Shown here: positions 1 through 13,528 of the stretch, piece by piece
Layout of the letters: every line of letters starts with the position of its first letter
Numbering within the stretch: the first letter of the stretch is position 1
Assembly (NCBI GenBank): GCA_030272155.1
Contig: CP126206.1
Coordinates: 1,116,001 to 1,180,000, forward strand
From: Tetradesmus obliquus
Taxonomy: Eukaryota; Chlorophyta; Chlorophyceae; Sphaeropleales; Scenedesmaceae
Reading direction: 5' to 3'
Length of the DNA: 64,000 nucleotides
Notes under the pieces: generated by a model
What the model was told of the DNA's origin: nothing
Database searches by the model: none
The model's input: the letters and a program-made list of their open reading frames with translations, nothing else
Position numbers and translations under genes: made by a program

Positions 1-2054
1 GACGGTTTGTGGCTCAACGGTTGCTTTTGTACGCCACGACGTGCACAAGGTAAATATGCTGCTCGGCGGCTCGTGCTGTATTGTGTCCGTGAACGCAGGC
101 GAGCCAGGGTTGACATGCAGATTTGGGCACTGCAAGTGCCATCTAGTGACGTCCCGTGCATGCTCCATTTGCGCATGTTCGGTGCGAGCATTACTGCTGC
201 TGACTTAAGGAATGTAAATGGCATCAGCAGCAGCAGGATGCCTTGGGGTTGCTGGCACTGCTGTCTCCCACAGCAGGTCACCTGGTCTCCATGTTGCTGC
301 AGCTGCTCCCGCTCGTGGTTCCCAGATGTTTGCCGTTTTTCCAGCAGTTTGCTGGTACAGGCAGTGAAGTAAATCAGCTCCTCGTACGTGGCACCAGGCA
401 AGCCCTTTATCTTTTCTGTTACCCAGTGCCCTGCCTTGAGGATCTTGGATGCAGCAAGTGCATCCTCCTCGCTGATGATGACCGGCCGCCCTGACCTGTG
501 CGCATCAGCAATACAGCCAAACTCGCGGAAGTTTTTGTAATGCCGCTCAATAAAGACACTGTGCCTCTCCTTGACACGCTTGTGTACACCGCCACCATGC
601 CTGGAGCGGAACAGGATTGCTGCCTTGTGTGGATCTATCTCCCCAGTGCCAAAGTCGAAGGTGGAAGCGGCGCATACCACCGCCCATTCCCTGGTCTCAG
701 CATCCTTGCGCTGGCTAGAACCCTGGGTTTCAGCAGATTTTGAGGTACCTGCACATAATGACACCATACTTCAGTCATGTGATTTGTGCGCCAGTGTGTA
801 CACTTTGGCGGTACAGGCAGTACAGTACAGCCTTTTGTCAATTTGTCTGACCACCCTGCAGTAGCACGAAAAGCCACCTACGCCTCCCCCTGCGAGCTGA
901 CCCGCAACAAGTTGCCACAGTTATACGCTTGTCTTGGCAAAACCGATAATGTGTGCAAGTGTTGAGGCGCGGGGGTGGCTCTGGCGTGAGCTATATTCTG
1001 GACGTCTGCTGTTATCCTGTTATCTTTGCCGCTGATGCATGTGGCCCGCGGCAAAGCGCTGCATGTTGCCATTTTTCGAAATGGAGATATATTGAGCTGG
1101 TGGTGGTGGGGCATGGATGGGTGGCCATGTCATGTGGTGCTGTGTCACACTGTGGGCTCCTGCTGGCTGAAAGCTGCTGGCTGGCGCTGCAGCCTGCTGC
1201 CGCTGTTTTGATTTGGCATGTCAAAAACTCACTGGCAACTCGTGTTAGCGCCATAGCCATTGACTACATTTGAACTACAAGTAACCATCCACGCAGCTGT
1301 TGCCTCCTCATCGCTGCTTCTGCGATAGTTGTGATACATCTGCTGCTGGTGTCAGCTGCTGGGCGGGCTGGTGCTGAGTTCCAGTCACCAAGGTGAGCAT
1401 GGCTGGGAGCCCGCAGTCCGGTTCGATCAAGCTTGCTGTGAAATAGATTGCTGCACTGTGGTTATGCGCTGCGGAATCTGTGGGGTCTATCGTAATCAAG
1501 TGTCTGTGCGACTGCCTTAATCCCCACTGAGGACGACGCTGGAACTGGGCTATCCTGCATGCTTCTGCTGCGCTGCTGCTGCAACGTAAATACTATATTT
1601 CACTGATCTCACGACCACTCACCGGCTGCTTTGTCCACGTCCATGCTGCAAGGTGCAAGGAAACAGCATTGACACACACGGCAGGAGCAGGACGGTTTGT
1701 GGCTCAACGGTTGCTTTTGTACGCCACGACGTGCACAAGGTAAATATGCTGCTCGGCGGCTCGTGCTGTATTGTGTCCGTGAACGCAGGCGAGCCAGGGT
1801 TGACATGCAGATTTGGGCACTGCAAGTGCCATCTAGTGACGTCCCGTGCATGCTCCATTTGCGCATGTTCGGTGCGAGCATTACTGCTGCTGACTTAAGG
1901 AATGTAAATGGCATCAGCAGCAGCAGGATGCCTTGGGGTTGCTGGCACTGCTGTCTCCCACAGCAGGTCACCTGGTCTCCATGTTGCTGCAGCTGCTCCC
2001 GCTCGTGGTTCCCAGATGTTTGCCGTTTTTCCAGCAGTTTGCTGGTACAGGCAG

Positions 2055-2457
2055 TGAAGTAAATCAGCTCCTCGTACGTGGCACCAGGCAAGCCCTTTAT
2101 CTTTTCTGTTACCCAGTGCCCTGCCTTGAGGATCTTGGATGCAGCAAGTGCATCCTCCTCGCTGATGATGACCGGCCGCCCTGACCTGTGCGCATCAGCA
2201 ATACAGCCAAACTCGCGGAAGTTTTTGTAATGCCGCTCAATAAAGACACTGTGCCTCTCCTTGACACGCTTGTGTACACCGCCACCATGCCTGGAGCGGA
2301 ACAGGATTGCTGCCTTGTGTGGATCTATCTCCCCAGTGCCAAAGTCGAAGGTGGAAGCGGCGCATACCACCGCCCATTCCCTGGTCTCAGCATCCTTGCG
2401 CTGGCTAGAACCCTGGGTTTCAGCAGATTTTGAGGTACCTGCACATAATGACACCAT
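2055..2457 (-). pseudogene. Truncated transposase 5' fragment (representative of 9 copies)
   Basis: This minus-strand open stretch matches residues 1-134 of the transposase encoded at 15614-17855. It includes the basic helix-turn-helix-like DNA-binding region but no catalytic residue. At residue 134 the frame runs into the unrelated segment and stays open for ~148 more codons (to 1609), giving a 282-residue fusion ORF without family resemblance in its second half. Equivalent fragments lie at 365-767, 3759-4161, 5448-5850, 7137-7539, 8826-9228, 10515-10917, 12204-12606 and 13893-14295. Almost no differences separate them; the copy at 7137-7539 carries one Ile-to-Met change. They cannot encode an active transposase. 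A truncated DNA-binding repressor, or a source of small RNA, would be conceivable but nothing here shows it. Confidence 0.8.
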
Positions 2458-3482
2458 ACTTCAGTCATGTGATTTGTGCGCCAGTGTGTACACTTTGGCG
2501 GTACAGGCAGTACAGTACAGCCTTTTGTCAATTTGTCTGACCACCCTGCAGTAGCACGAAAAGCCACCTACGCCTCCCCTGCGAGCTGACCCGCAACAAG
2601 TTGCCACAGTTATACGCTTGTCTTGGCAAAACCGATAATGTGTGCAAGTGTTGAGGCGCGGGGGTGGCTCTGGCGTGAGCTATATTCTGGACGTCTGCTG
2701 TTATCCTGTTATCTTTGCCGCTGATGCATGTGGCCCGCGGCAAAGCGCTGCATGTTGCCATTTTTCGAAATGGAGATATATTGAGCTGGTGGTGGTGGGG
2801 CATGGATGGGTGGCCATGTCATGTGGTGCTGTGTCACACTGTGGGCTCCTGCTGGCTGAAAGCTGCTGGCTGGCGCTGCAGCCTGCTGCCGCTGTTTTGA
2901 TTTGGCATGTCAAAAACTCACTGGCAACTCGTGTTAGCGCCATAGCCATTGACTACATTTGAACTACAAGTAACCATCCACGCAGCTGTTGCCTCCTCAT
3001 CGCTGCTTCTGCGATAGTTGTGATACATCTGCTGCTGGTGTCAGCTGCTGGGCGGGCTGGTGCTGAGTTCCAGTCACCAAGGTGAGCATGGCTGGGAGCC
3101 CGCAGTCCGGTTCGATCAAGCTTGCTGTGAAATAGATTGCTGCACTGTGGTTATGCGCTGCGGAATCTGTGGGGTCTATCGTAATCAAGTGTCTGTGCGA
3201 CTGCCTTAATCCCCACTGAGGACGACGCTGGAACTGGGCTATCCTGCATGCTTCTGCTGCGCTGCTGCTGCAACGTAAATACTATATTTCACTGATCTCA
3301 CGACCACTCACCGGCTGCTTTGTCCACGTCCATGCTGCAAGGTGCAAGGAAACAGCATTGACACACACGGCAGGAGCAGGACGGTTTGTGGCTCAACGGT
3401 TGCTTTTGTACGCCACGACGTGCACAAGGTAAATATGCTGCTCGGCGGCTCGTGCTGTATTGTGTCCGTGAACGCAGGCGAG

Positions 3483-3506
3483 CCAGGGTTGCAACCCTGG
3501 CAATTG
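3483..3506. other. 15-bp palindromic insertion unique to array unit 3
   Basis: Unit 3 carries 15 extra bases (3492-3506) relative to all other units. The first nine, CAACCCTGG, are the exact reverse complement of the adjacent CCAGGGTTG at 3483-3491, making an 18-bp perfect palindrome (3483-3500). The remaining six are the palindrome CAATTG. The insertion adds five codons in the open frames across it and is otherwise silent for structure. Confidence 0.9.
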
Positions 3507-6500
3507 ACATGCAGATTTGGGCACTGCAAGTGCCATCTAGTGACGTCCCGTGCATGCTCCATTTGCGCATGTTCGGTGCGAGCATTACTGCTGCTGACTT
3601 AAGGAATGTAAATGGCATCAGCAGCAGCAGGATGCCTTGGGGTTGCTGGCACTGCTGTCTCCCACAGCAGGTCACCTGGTCTCCATGTTGCTGCAGCTGC
3701 TCCCGCTCGTGGTTCCCAGATGTTTGCCGTTTTTCCAGCAGTTTGCTGGTACAGGCAGTGAAGTAAATCAGCTCCTCGTACGTGGCACCAGGCAAGCCCT
3801 TTATCTTTTCTGTTACCCAGTGCCCTGCCTTGAGGATCTTGGATGCAGCAAGTGCATCCTCCTCGCTGATGATGACCGGCCGCCCTGACCTGTGCGCATC
3901 AGCAATACAGCCAAACTCGCGGAAGTTTTTGTAATGCCGCTCAATAAAGACACTGTGCCTCTCCTTGACACGCTTGTGTACACCGCCACCATGCCTGGAG
4001 CGGAACAGGATTGCTGCCTTGTGTGGATCTATCTCCCCAGTGCCAAAGTCGAAGGTGGAAGCGGCGCATACCACCGCCCATTCCCTGGTCTCAGCATCCT
4101 TGCGCTGGCTAGAACCCTGGGTTTCAGCAGATTTTGAGGTACCTGCACATAATGACACCATACTTCAGTCATGTGATTTGTGCGCCAGTGTGTACACTTT
4201 GGCGGTACAGGCAGTACAGTACAGCCTTTTGTCAATTTGTCTGACCACCCTGCAGTAGCACGAAAAGCCACCTACGCCTCCCCTGCGAGCTGACCCGCAA
4301 CAAGTTGCCACAGTTATACGCTTGTCTTGGCAAAACCGATAATGTGTGCAAGTGTTGAGGCGCGGGGGTGGCTCTGGCGTGAGCTATATTCTGGACGTCT
4401 GCTGTTATCCTGTTATCTTTGCCGCTGATGCATGTGGCCCGCGGCAAAGCGCTGCATGTTGCCATTTTTCGAAATGGAGATATATTGAGCTGGTGGTGGT
4501 GGGGCATGGATGGGTGGCCATGTCATGTGGTGCTGTGTCACACTGTGGGCTCCTGCTGGCTGAAAGCTGCTGGCTGGCGCTGCAGCCTGCTGCCGCTGTT
4601 TTGATTTGGCATGTCAAAAACTCACTGGCAACTCGTGTTAGCGCCATAGCCATTGACTACCTTTGAACTACAAGTAACCATCCACGCAGCTGTTGCCTCC
4701 TCATCGCTGCTTCTGCGATAGTTGTGATACATCTGCTGCTGGTGTCAGCTGCTGGGCGGGCTGGTGCTGAGTTCCAGTCACCAAGGTGAGCATGGCTGGG
4801 AGCCCGCAGTCCGGTTCGATCAAGCTTGCTGTGAAATAGATTGCTGCACTGTGGTTATGCGCTGCGGAATCTGTGGGGTCTATCGTAATCAAGTGTCTGT
4901 GCGACTGCCTTAATCCCCACTGAGGACGACGCTGGAACTGGGCTATCCTGCATGCTTCTGCTGCGCTGCTGCTGCAACGTAAATACTATATTTCACTGAT
5001 CTCACGACCACTCACCGGCTGCTTTGTCCACGTCCATGCTGCAAGGTGCAAGGAAACAGCATTGACACACACGGCAGGAGCAGGACGGTTTGTGGCTCAA
5101 CGGTTGCTTTTGTACGCCACGACGTGCACAAGTTAAATATGCTGCTCGGCGGCTCGTGCTGTATTGTGTCCGTGAACGCAGGCGAGCCAGGGTTGACATG
5201 CAGATTTGGGCACTGCAAGTGCCATCTAGTGACGTCCCGTGCATGCTCCATTTGCGCATGTTCGGTGCGAGCATTACTGCTGCTGACTTAAGGAATGTAA
5301 ATAGCATCAGCAGCAGCAGGATGCCTTGGGGTTGCTGGCACTGCTGTCTCCCACAGCAGGTCACCTGGTCTCCATGTTGCTGCAGCTGCTCCCGCTCGTG
5401 GTTCCCAGATGTTTGCCGTTTTTCCAGCAGTTTGCTGGTACAGGCAGTGAAGTAAATCAGCTCCTCGTACGTGGCACCAGGCAAGCCCTTTATCTTTTCT
5501 GTTACCCAGTGCCCTGCCTTGAGGATCTTGGATGCAGCAAGTGCATCCTCCTCGCTGATGATGACCGGCCGCCCTGACCTGTGCGCATCAGCAATACAGC
5601 CAAACTCGCGGAAGTTTTTGTAATGCCGCTCAATAAAGACACTGTGCCTCTCCTTGACACGCTTGTGTACACCGCCACCATGCCTGGAGCGGAACAGGAT
5701 TGCTGCCTTGTGTGGATCTATCTCCCCAGTGCCAAAGTCGAAGGTGGAAGCGGCGCATACCACCGCCCATTCCCTGGTCTCAGCATCCTTGCGCTGGCTA
5801 GAACCCTGGGTTTCAGCAGATTTTGAGGTACCTGCACATAATGACACCATACTTCAGTCATGTGATTTGTGCGCCAGTGTGTACACTTTGGCGGTACAGG
5901 CAGTACATTACAGCCTTTTGTCAATTTGTCTGACCACCCTGCAGTAGCACGAAAAGCCACCTACGCCTCCCCTGCGAGCTGACCCGCAACAAGTTGCCAC
6001 AGTTATACGCTTGTCTTGGCAAAACCGATAATGTGTGCAAGTGTTGAGGCGCGGGGGTGGCTCTGGCGTGAGCTATATTCTGGACGTCTGCTGTTATCCT
6101 GTTATCTTTGCCGCTGATGCATGTGGCCCGCGGCAAAGCGCTGCATGTTGCCATTTTTCGAAATGGAGATATATTGAGCTGGTGGTGGTGGGGCATGGAT
6201 GGGTGGCCATGTCATGTGGTGCTGTGTCACACTGTGGGCTCCTGCTGGCTGAAAGCTGCTGGCTGGCGCTGCAGCCTGCTGCCGCTGTTTTGATTTGGCA
6301 TGTCAAAAACTCACTGGCAACTCGTGTTAGCGCCATAGCCATTGACTACATTTGAACTACAAGTAACCATCCACGCAGCTGTTGCCTCCTCATCGCTGCT
6401 TCTGCGATAGTTGTGATACATCTGCTGCTGGTGTCAGCTGCTGGGCGGGCTGGTGCTGAGTTCCAGTCACCAAGGTGAGCATGGCTGGGAGCCCGCAGTC

Positions 6501-9500
6501 CGGTTCGATCAAGCTTGCTGTGAAATAGATTGCTGCACTGTGGTTATGCGCTGCGGAATCTGTGGGGTCTATCGTAATCAAGTGTCTGTGCGACTGCCTT
6601 AATCCCCACTGAGGACGACGCTGGAACTGGGCTATCCTGCATGCTTCTGCTGCGCTGCTGCTGCAACGTAAATACTATATTTCACTGATCTCACGACCAC
6701 TCACCGGCTGCTTTGTCCACGTCCATGCTGCAAGGTGCAAGGAAACAGCATTGACACACACGGCAGGAGCAGGACGGTTTGTGGCTCAACGGTTGCTTTT
6801 GTACGCCACGACGTGCACAAGTTAAATATGCTGCTCGGCGGCTCGTGCTGTATTGTGTCCGTGAACGCAGGCGAGCCAGGGTTGACATGCAGATTTGGGC
6901 ACTGCAAGTGCCATCTAGTGACGTCCCGTGCATGCTCCATTTGCGCATGTTCGGTGCGAGCATTACTGCTGCTGACTTAAGGAATGTAAATAGCATCAGC
7001 AGCAGCAGGATGCCTTGGGGTTGCTGGCACTGCTGTCTCCCACAGCAGGTCACCTGGTCTCCATGTTGCTGCAGCTGCTCCCGCTCGTGGTTCCCAGATG
7101 TTTGCCGTTTTTCCAGCAGTTTGCTGGTACAGGCAGTGAAGTAAATCAGCTCCTCGTACGTGGCACCAGGCAAGCCCTTCATCTTTTCTGTTACCCAGTG
7201 CCCTGCCTTGAGGATCTTGGATGCAGCAAGTGCATCCTCCTCGCTGATGATGACCGGCCGCCCTGACCTGTGCGCATCAGCAATACAGCCAAACTCGCGG
7301 AAGTTTTTGTAATGCCGCTCAATAAAGACACTGTGCCTCTCCTTGACACGCTTGTGTACACCGCCACCATGCCTGGAGCGGAACAGGATTGCTGCCTTGT
7401 GTGGATCTATCTCCCCAGTGCCAAAGTCGAAGGTGGAAGCGGCGCATACCACCGCCCATTCCCTGGTCTCAGCATCCTTGCGCTGGCTAGAACCCTGGGT
7501 TTCAGCAGATTTTGAGGTACCTGCACATAATGACACCATACTTCAGTCATGTGATTTGTGCGCCAGTGTGTACACTTTGGCGGTACAGGCAGTACATTAC
7601 AGCCTTTTGTCAATTTGTCTGACCACCCTGCAGTAGCACGAAAAGCCACCTACGCCTCCCCTGCGAGCTGACCCGCAACAAGTTGCCACAGTTATACGCT
7701 TGTCTTGGCAAAACCGATAATGTGTGCAAGTGTTGAGGCGCGGGGGTGGCTCTGGCGTGAGCTATATTCTGGACGTCTGCTGTTATCCTGTTATCTTTGC
7801 CGCTGATGCATGTGGCCCGCGGCAAAGCGCTGCATGTTGCCATTTTTCGAAATGGAGATATATTGAGCTGGTGGTGGTGGGGCATGGATGGGTGGCCATG
7901 TCATGTGGTGCTGTGTCACACTGTGGGCTCCTGCTGGCTGAAAGCTGCTGGCTGGCGCTGCAGCCTGCTGCCGCTGTTTTGATTTGGCATGTCAAAAACT
8001 CACTGGCAACTCGTGTTAGCGCCATAGCCATTGACTACATTTGAACTACAAGTAACCATCCACGCAGCTGTTGCCTCCTCATCGCTGCTTCTGCGATAGT
8101 TGTGATACATCTGCTGCTGGTGTCAGCTGCTGGGCGGGCTGGTGCTGAGTTCCAGTCACCAAGGTGAGCATGGCTGGGAGCCCGCAGTCCGGTTCGATCA
8201 AGCTTGCTGTGAAATAGATTGCTGCACTGTGGTTATGCGCTGCGGAATCTGTGGGGTCTATCGTAATCAAGTGTCTGTGCGACTGCCTTAATCCCCACTG
8301 AGGACGACGCTGGAACTGGGCTATCCTGCATGCTTCTGCTGCGCTGCTGCTGCAACGTAAATACTATATTTCACTGATCTCACGACCACTCACCGGCTGC
8401 TTTGTCCACGTCCATGCTGCAAGGTGCAAGGAAACAGCATTGACACACACGGCAGGAGCAGGACGGTTTGTGGCTCAACGGTTGCTTTTGTACGCCACGA
8501 CGTGCACAAGGTAAATATGCTGCTCGGCGGCTCGTGCTGTATTGTGTCCGTGAACGCAGGCGAGCCAGGGTTGACATGCAGATTTGGGCACTGCAAGTGC
8601 CATCTAGTGACGTCCCGTGCATGCTCCATTTGCGCATGTTCGGTGCGAGCATTACTGCTGCTGACTTAAGGAATGTAAATAGCATCAGCAGCAGCAGGAT
8701 GCCTTGGGGTTGCTGGCACTGCTGTCTCCCACAGCAGGTCACCTGGTCTCCATGTTGCTGCAGCTGCTCCCGCTCGTGGTTCCCAGATGTTTGCCGTTTT
8801 TCCAGCAGTTTGCTGGTACAGGCAGTGAAGTAAATCAGCTCCTCGTACGTGGCACCAGGCAAGCCCTTTATCTTTTCTGTTACCCAGTGCCCTGCCTTGA
8901 GGATCTTGGATGCAGCAAGTGCATCCTCCTCGCTGATGATGACCGGCCGCCCTGACCTGTGCGCATCAGCAATACAGCCAAACTCGCGGAAGTTTTTGTA
9001 ATGCCGCTCAATAAAGACACTGTGCCTCTCCTTGACACGCTTGTGTACACCGCCACCATGCCTGGAGCGGAACAGGATTGCTGCCTTGTGTGGATCTATC
9101 TCCCCAGTGCCAAAGTCGAAGGTGGAAGCGGCGCATACCACCGCCCATTCCCTGGTCTCAGCATCCTTGCGCTGGCTAGAACCCTGGGTTTCAGCAGATT
9201 TTGAGGTACCTGCACATAATGACACCATACTTCAGTCATGTGATTTGTGCGCCAGTGTGTACACTTTGGCGGTACAGGCAGTACAGTACAGCCTTTTGTC
9301 AATTTGTCTGACCACCCTGCAGTAGCACGAAAAGCCACCTACGCCTCCCCTGCGAGCTGACCCGCAACAAGTTGCCACAGTTATACGCTTGTCTTGGCAA
9401 AACCGATAATGTGTGCAAGTGTTGAGGCGCGGGGGTGGCTCTGGCGTGAGCTATATTCTGGACGTCTGCTGTTATCCTGTTATCTTTGCCGCTGATGCAT

Positions 9501-12500
9501 GTGGCCCGCGGCAAAGCGCTGCATGTTGCCATTTTTCGAAATGGAGATATATTGAGCTGGTGGTGGTGGGGCATGGATGGGTGGCCATGTCATGTGGTGC
9601 TGTGTCACACTGTGGGCTCCTGCTGGCTGAAAGCTGCTGGCTGGCGCTGCAGCCTGCTGCCGCTGTTTTGATTTGGCATGTCAAAAACTCACTGGCAACT
9701 CGTGTTAGCGCCATAGCCATTGACTACCTTTGAACTACAAGTAACCATCCACGCAGCTGTTGCCTCCTCATCGCTGCTTCTGCGATAGTTGTGATACATC
9801 TGCTGCTGGTGTCAGCTGCTGGGCGGGCTGGTGCTGAGTTCCAGTCACCAAGGTGAGCATGGCTGGGAGCCCGCAGTCCGGTTCGATCAAGCTTGCTGTG
9901 AAATAGATTGCTGCACTGTGGTTATGCGCTGCGGAATCTGTGGGGTCTATCGTAATCAAGTGTCTGTGCGACTGCCTTAATCCCCACTGAGGACGACGCT
10001 GGAACTGGGCTATCCTGCATGCTTCTGCTGCGCTGCTGCTGCAACGTAAATACTATATTTCACTGATCTCACGACCACTCACCGGCTGCTTTGTCCACGT
10101 CCATGCTGCAAGGTGCAAGGAAACAGCATTGACACACACGGCAGGAGCAGGACGGTTTGTGGCTCAACGGTTGCTTTTGTACGCCACGACGTGCACAAGT
10201 TAAATATGCTGCTCGGCGGCTCGTGCTGTATTGTGTCCGTGAACGCAGGCGAGCCAGGGTTGACATGCAGATTTGGGCACTGCAAGTGCCATCTAGTGAC
10301 GTCCCGTGCATGCTCCATTTGCGCATGTTCGGTGCGAGCATTACTGCTGCTGACTTAAGGAATGTAAATAGCATCAGCAGCAGCAGGATGCCTTGGGGTT
10401 GCTGGCACTGCTGTCTCCCACAGCAGGTCACCTGGTCTCCATGTTGCTGCAGCTGCTCCCGCTCGTGGTTCCCAGATGTTTGCCGTTTTTCCAGCAGTTT
10501 GCTGGTACAGGCAGTGAAGTAAATCAGCTCCTCGTACGTGGCACCAGGCAAGCCCTTTATCTTTTCTGTTACCCAGTGCCCTGCCTTGAGGATCTTGGAT
10601 GCAGCAAGTGCATCCTCCTCGCTGATGATGACCGGCCGCCCTGACCTGTGCGCATCAGCAATACAGCCAAACTCGCGGAAGTTTTTGTAATGCCGCTCAA
10701 TAAAGACACTGTGCCTCTCCTTGACACGCTTGTGTACACCGCCACCATGCCTGGAGCGGAACAGGATTGCTGCCTTGTGTGGATCTATCTCCCCAGTGCC
10801 AAAGTCGAAGGTGGAAGCGGCGCATACCACCGCCCATTCCCTGGTCTCAGCATCCTTGCGCTGGCTAGAACCCTGGGTTTCAGCAGATTTTGAGGTACCT
10901 GCACATAATGACACCATACTTCAGTCATGTGATTTGTGCGCCAGTGTGTACACTTTGGCGGTACAGGCAGTACAGTACAGCCTTTTGTCAATTTGTCTGA
11001 CCACCCTGCAGTAGCACGAAAAGCCACCTACGCCTCCCCTGCGAGCTGACCCGCAACAAGTTGCCACAGTTATACGCTTGTCTTGGCAAAACCGATAATG
11101 TGTGCAAGTGTTGAGGCGCGGGGGTGGCTCTGGCGTGAGCTATATTCTGGACGTCTGCTGTTATCCTGTTATCTTTGCCGCTGATGCATGTGGCCCGCGG
11201 CAAAGCGCTGCATGTTGCCATTTTTCGAAATGGAGATATATTGAGCTGGTGGTGGTGGGGCATGGATGGGTGGCCATGTCATGTGGTGCTGTGTCACACT
11301 GTGGGCTCCTGCTGGCTGAAAGCTGCTGGCTGGCGCTGCAGCCTGCTGCCGCTGTTTTGATTTGGCATGTCAAAAACTCACTGGCAACTCGTGTTAGCGC
11401 CATAGCCATTGACTACATTTGAACTACAAGTAACCATCCACGCAGCTGTTGCCTCCTCATCGCTGCTTCTGCGATAGTTGTGATACATCTGCTGCTGGTG
11501 TCAGCTGCTGGGCGGGCTGGTGCTGAGTTCCAGTCACCAAGGTGAGCATGGCTGGGAGCCCGCAGTCCGGTTCGATCAAGCTTGCTGTGAAATAGATTGC
11601 TGCACTGTGGTTATGCGCTGCGGAATCTGTGGGGTCTATCGTAATCAAGTGTCTGTGCGACTGCCTTAATCCCCACTGAGGACGACGCTGGAACTGGGCT
11701 ATCCTGCATGCTTCTGCTGCGCTGCTGCTGCAACGTAAATACTATATTTCACTGATCTCACGACCACTCACCGGCTGCTTTGTCCACGTCCATGCTGCAA
11801 GGTGCAAGGAAACAGCATTGACACACACGGCAGGAGCAGGACGGTTTGTGGCTCAACGGTTGCTTTTGTACGCCACGACGTGCACAAGGTAAATATGCTG
11901 CTCGGCGGCTCGTGCTGTATTGTGTCCGTGAACGCAGGCGAGCCAGGGTTGACATGCAGATTTGGGCACTGCAAGTGCCATCTAGTGACGTCCCGTGCAT
12001 GCTCCATTTGCGCATGTTCGGTGCGAGCATTACTGCTGCTGACTTAAGGAATGTAAATAGCATCAGCAGCAGCAGGATGCCTTGGGGTTGCTGGCACTGC
12101 TGTCTCCCACAGCAGGTCACCTGGTCTCCATGTTGCTGCAGCTGCTCCCGCTCGTGGTTCCCAGATGTTTGCCGTTTTTCCAGCAGTTTGCTGGTACAGG
12201 CAGTGAAGTAAATCAGCTCCTCGTACGTGGCACCAGGCAAGCCCTTTATCTTTTCTGTTACCCAGTGCCCTGCCTTGAGGATCTTGGATGCAGCAAGTGC
12301 ATCCTCCTCGCTGATGATGACCGGCCGCCCTGACCTGTGCGCATCAGCAATACAGCCAAACTCGCGGAAGTTTTTGTAATGCCGCTCAATAAAGACACTG
12401 TGCCTCTCCTTGACACGCTTGTGTACACCGCCACCATGCCTGGAGCGGAACAGGATTGCTGCCTTGTGTGGATCTATCTCCCCAGTGCCAAAGTCGAAGG

Positions 12501-13528
12501 TGGAAGCGGCGCATACCACCGCCCATTCCCTGGTCTCAGCATCCTTGCGCTGGCTAGAACCCTGGGTTTCAGCAGATTTTGAGGTACCTGCACATAATGA
12601 CACCATACTTCAGTCATGTGATTTGTGCGCCAGTGTGTACACTTTGGCGGTACAGGCAGTACAGTACAGCCTTTTGTCAATTTGTCTGACCACCCTGCAG
12701 TAGCACGAAAAGCCACCTACGCCTCCCCTGCGAGCTGACCCGCAACAAGTTGCCACAGTTATACGCTTGTCTTGGCAAAACCGATAATGTGTGCAAGTGT
12801 TGAGGCGCGGGGGTGGCTCTGGCGTGAGCTATATTCTGGACGTCTGCTGTTATCCTGTTATCTTTGCCGCTGATGCATGTGGCCCGCGGCAAAGCGCTGC
12901 ATGTTGCCATTTTTCGAAATGGAGATATATTGAGCTGGTGGTGGTGGGGCATGGATGGGTGGCCATGTCATGTGGTGCTGTGTCACACTGTGGGCTCCTG
13001 CTGGCTGAAAGCTGCTGGCTGGCGCTGCAGCCTGCTGCCGCTGTTTTGATTTGGCATGTCAAAAACTCACTGGCAACTCGTGTTAGCGCCATAGCCATTG
13101 ACTACATTTGAACTACAAGTAACCATCCACGCAGCTGTTGCCTCCTCATCGCTGCTTCTGCGATAGTTGTGATACATCTGCTGCTGGTGTCAGCTGCTGG
13201 GCGGGCTGGTGCTGAGTTCCAGTCACCAAGGTGAGCATGGCTGGGAGCCCGCAGTCCGGTTCGATCAAGCTTGCTGTGAAATAGATTGCTGCACTGTGGT
13301 TATGCGCTGCGGAATCTGTGGGGTCTATCGTAATCAAGTGTCTGTGCGACTGCCTTAATCCCCACTGAGGACGACGCTGGAACTGGGCTATCCTGCATGC
13401 TTCTGCTGCGCTGCTGCTGCAACGTAAATACTATATTTCACTGATCTCACGACCACTCACCGGCTGCTTTGTCCACGTCCATGCTGCAAGGTGCAAGGAA
13501 ACAGCATTGACACACACGGCAGGAGCAG

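Noticed and set aside
1609..2457. 282-codon open frame repeated in each array unit as an intact gene
   Set aside because: Its first half is the transposase N-terminus cut at codon 134. The second half is a chance continuation into unrelated DNA, without catalytic residues.
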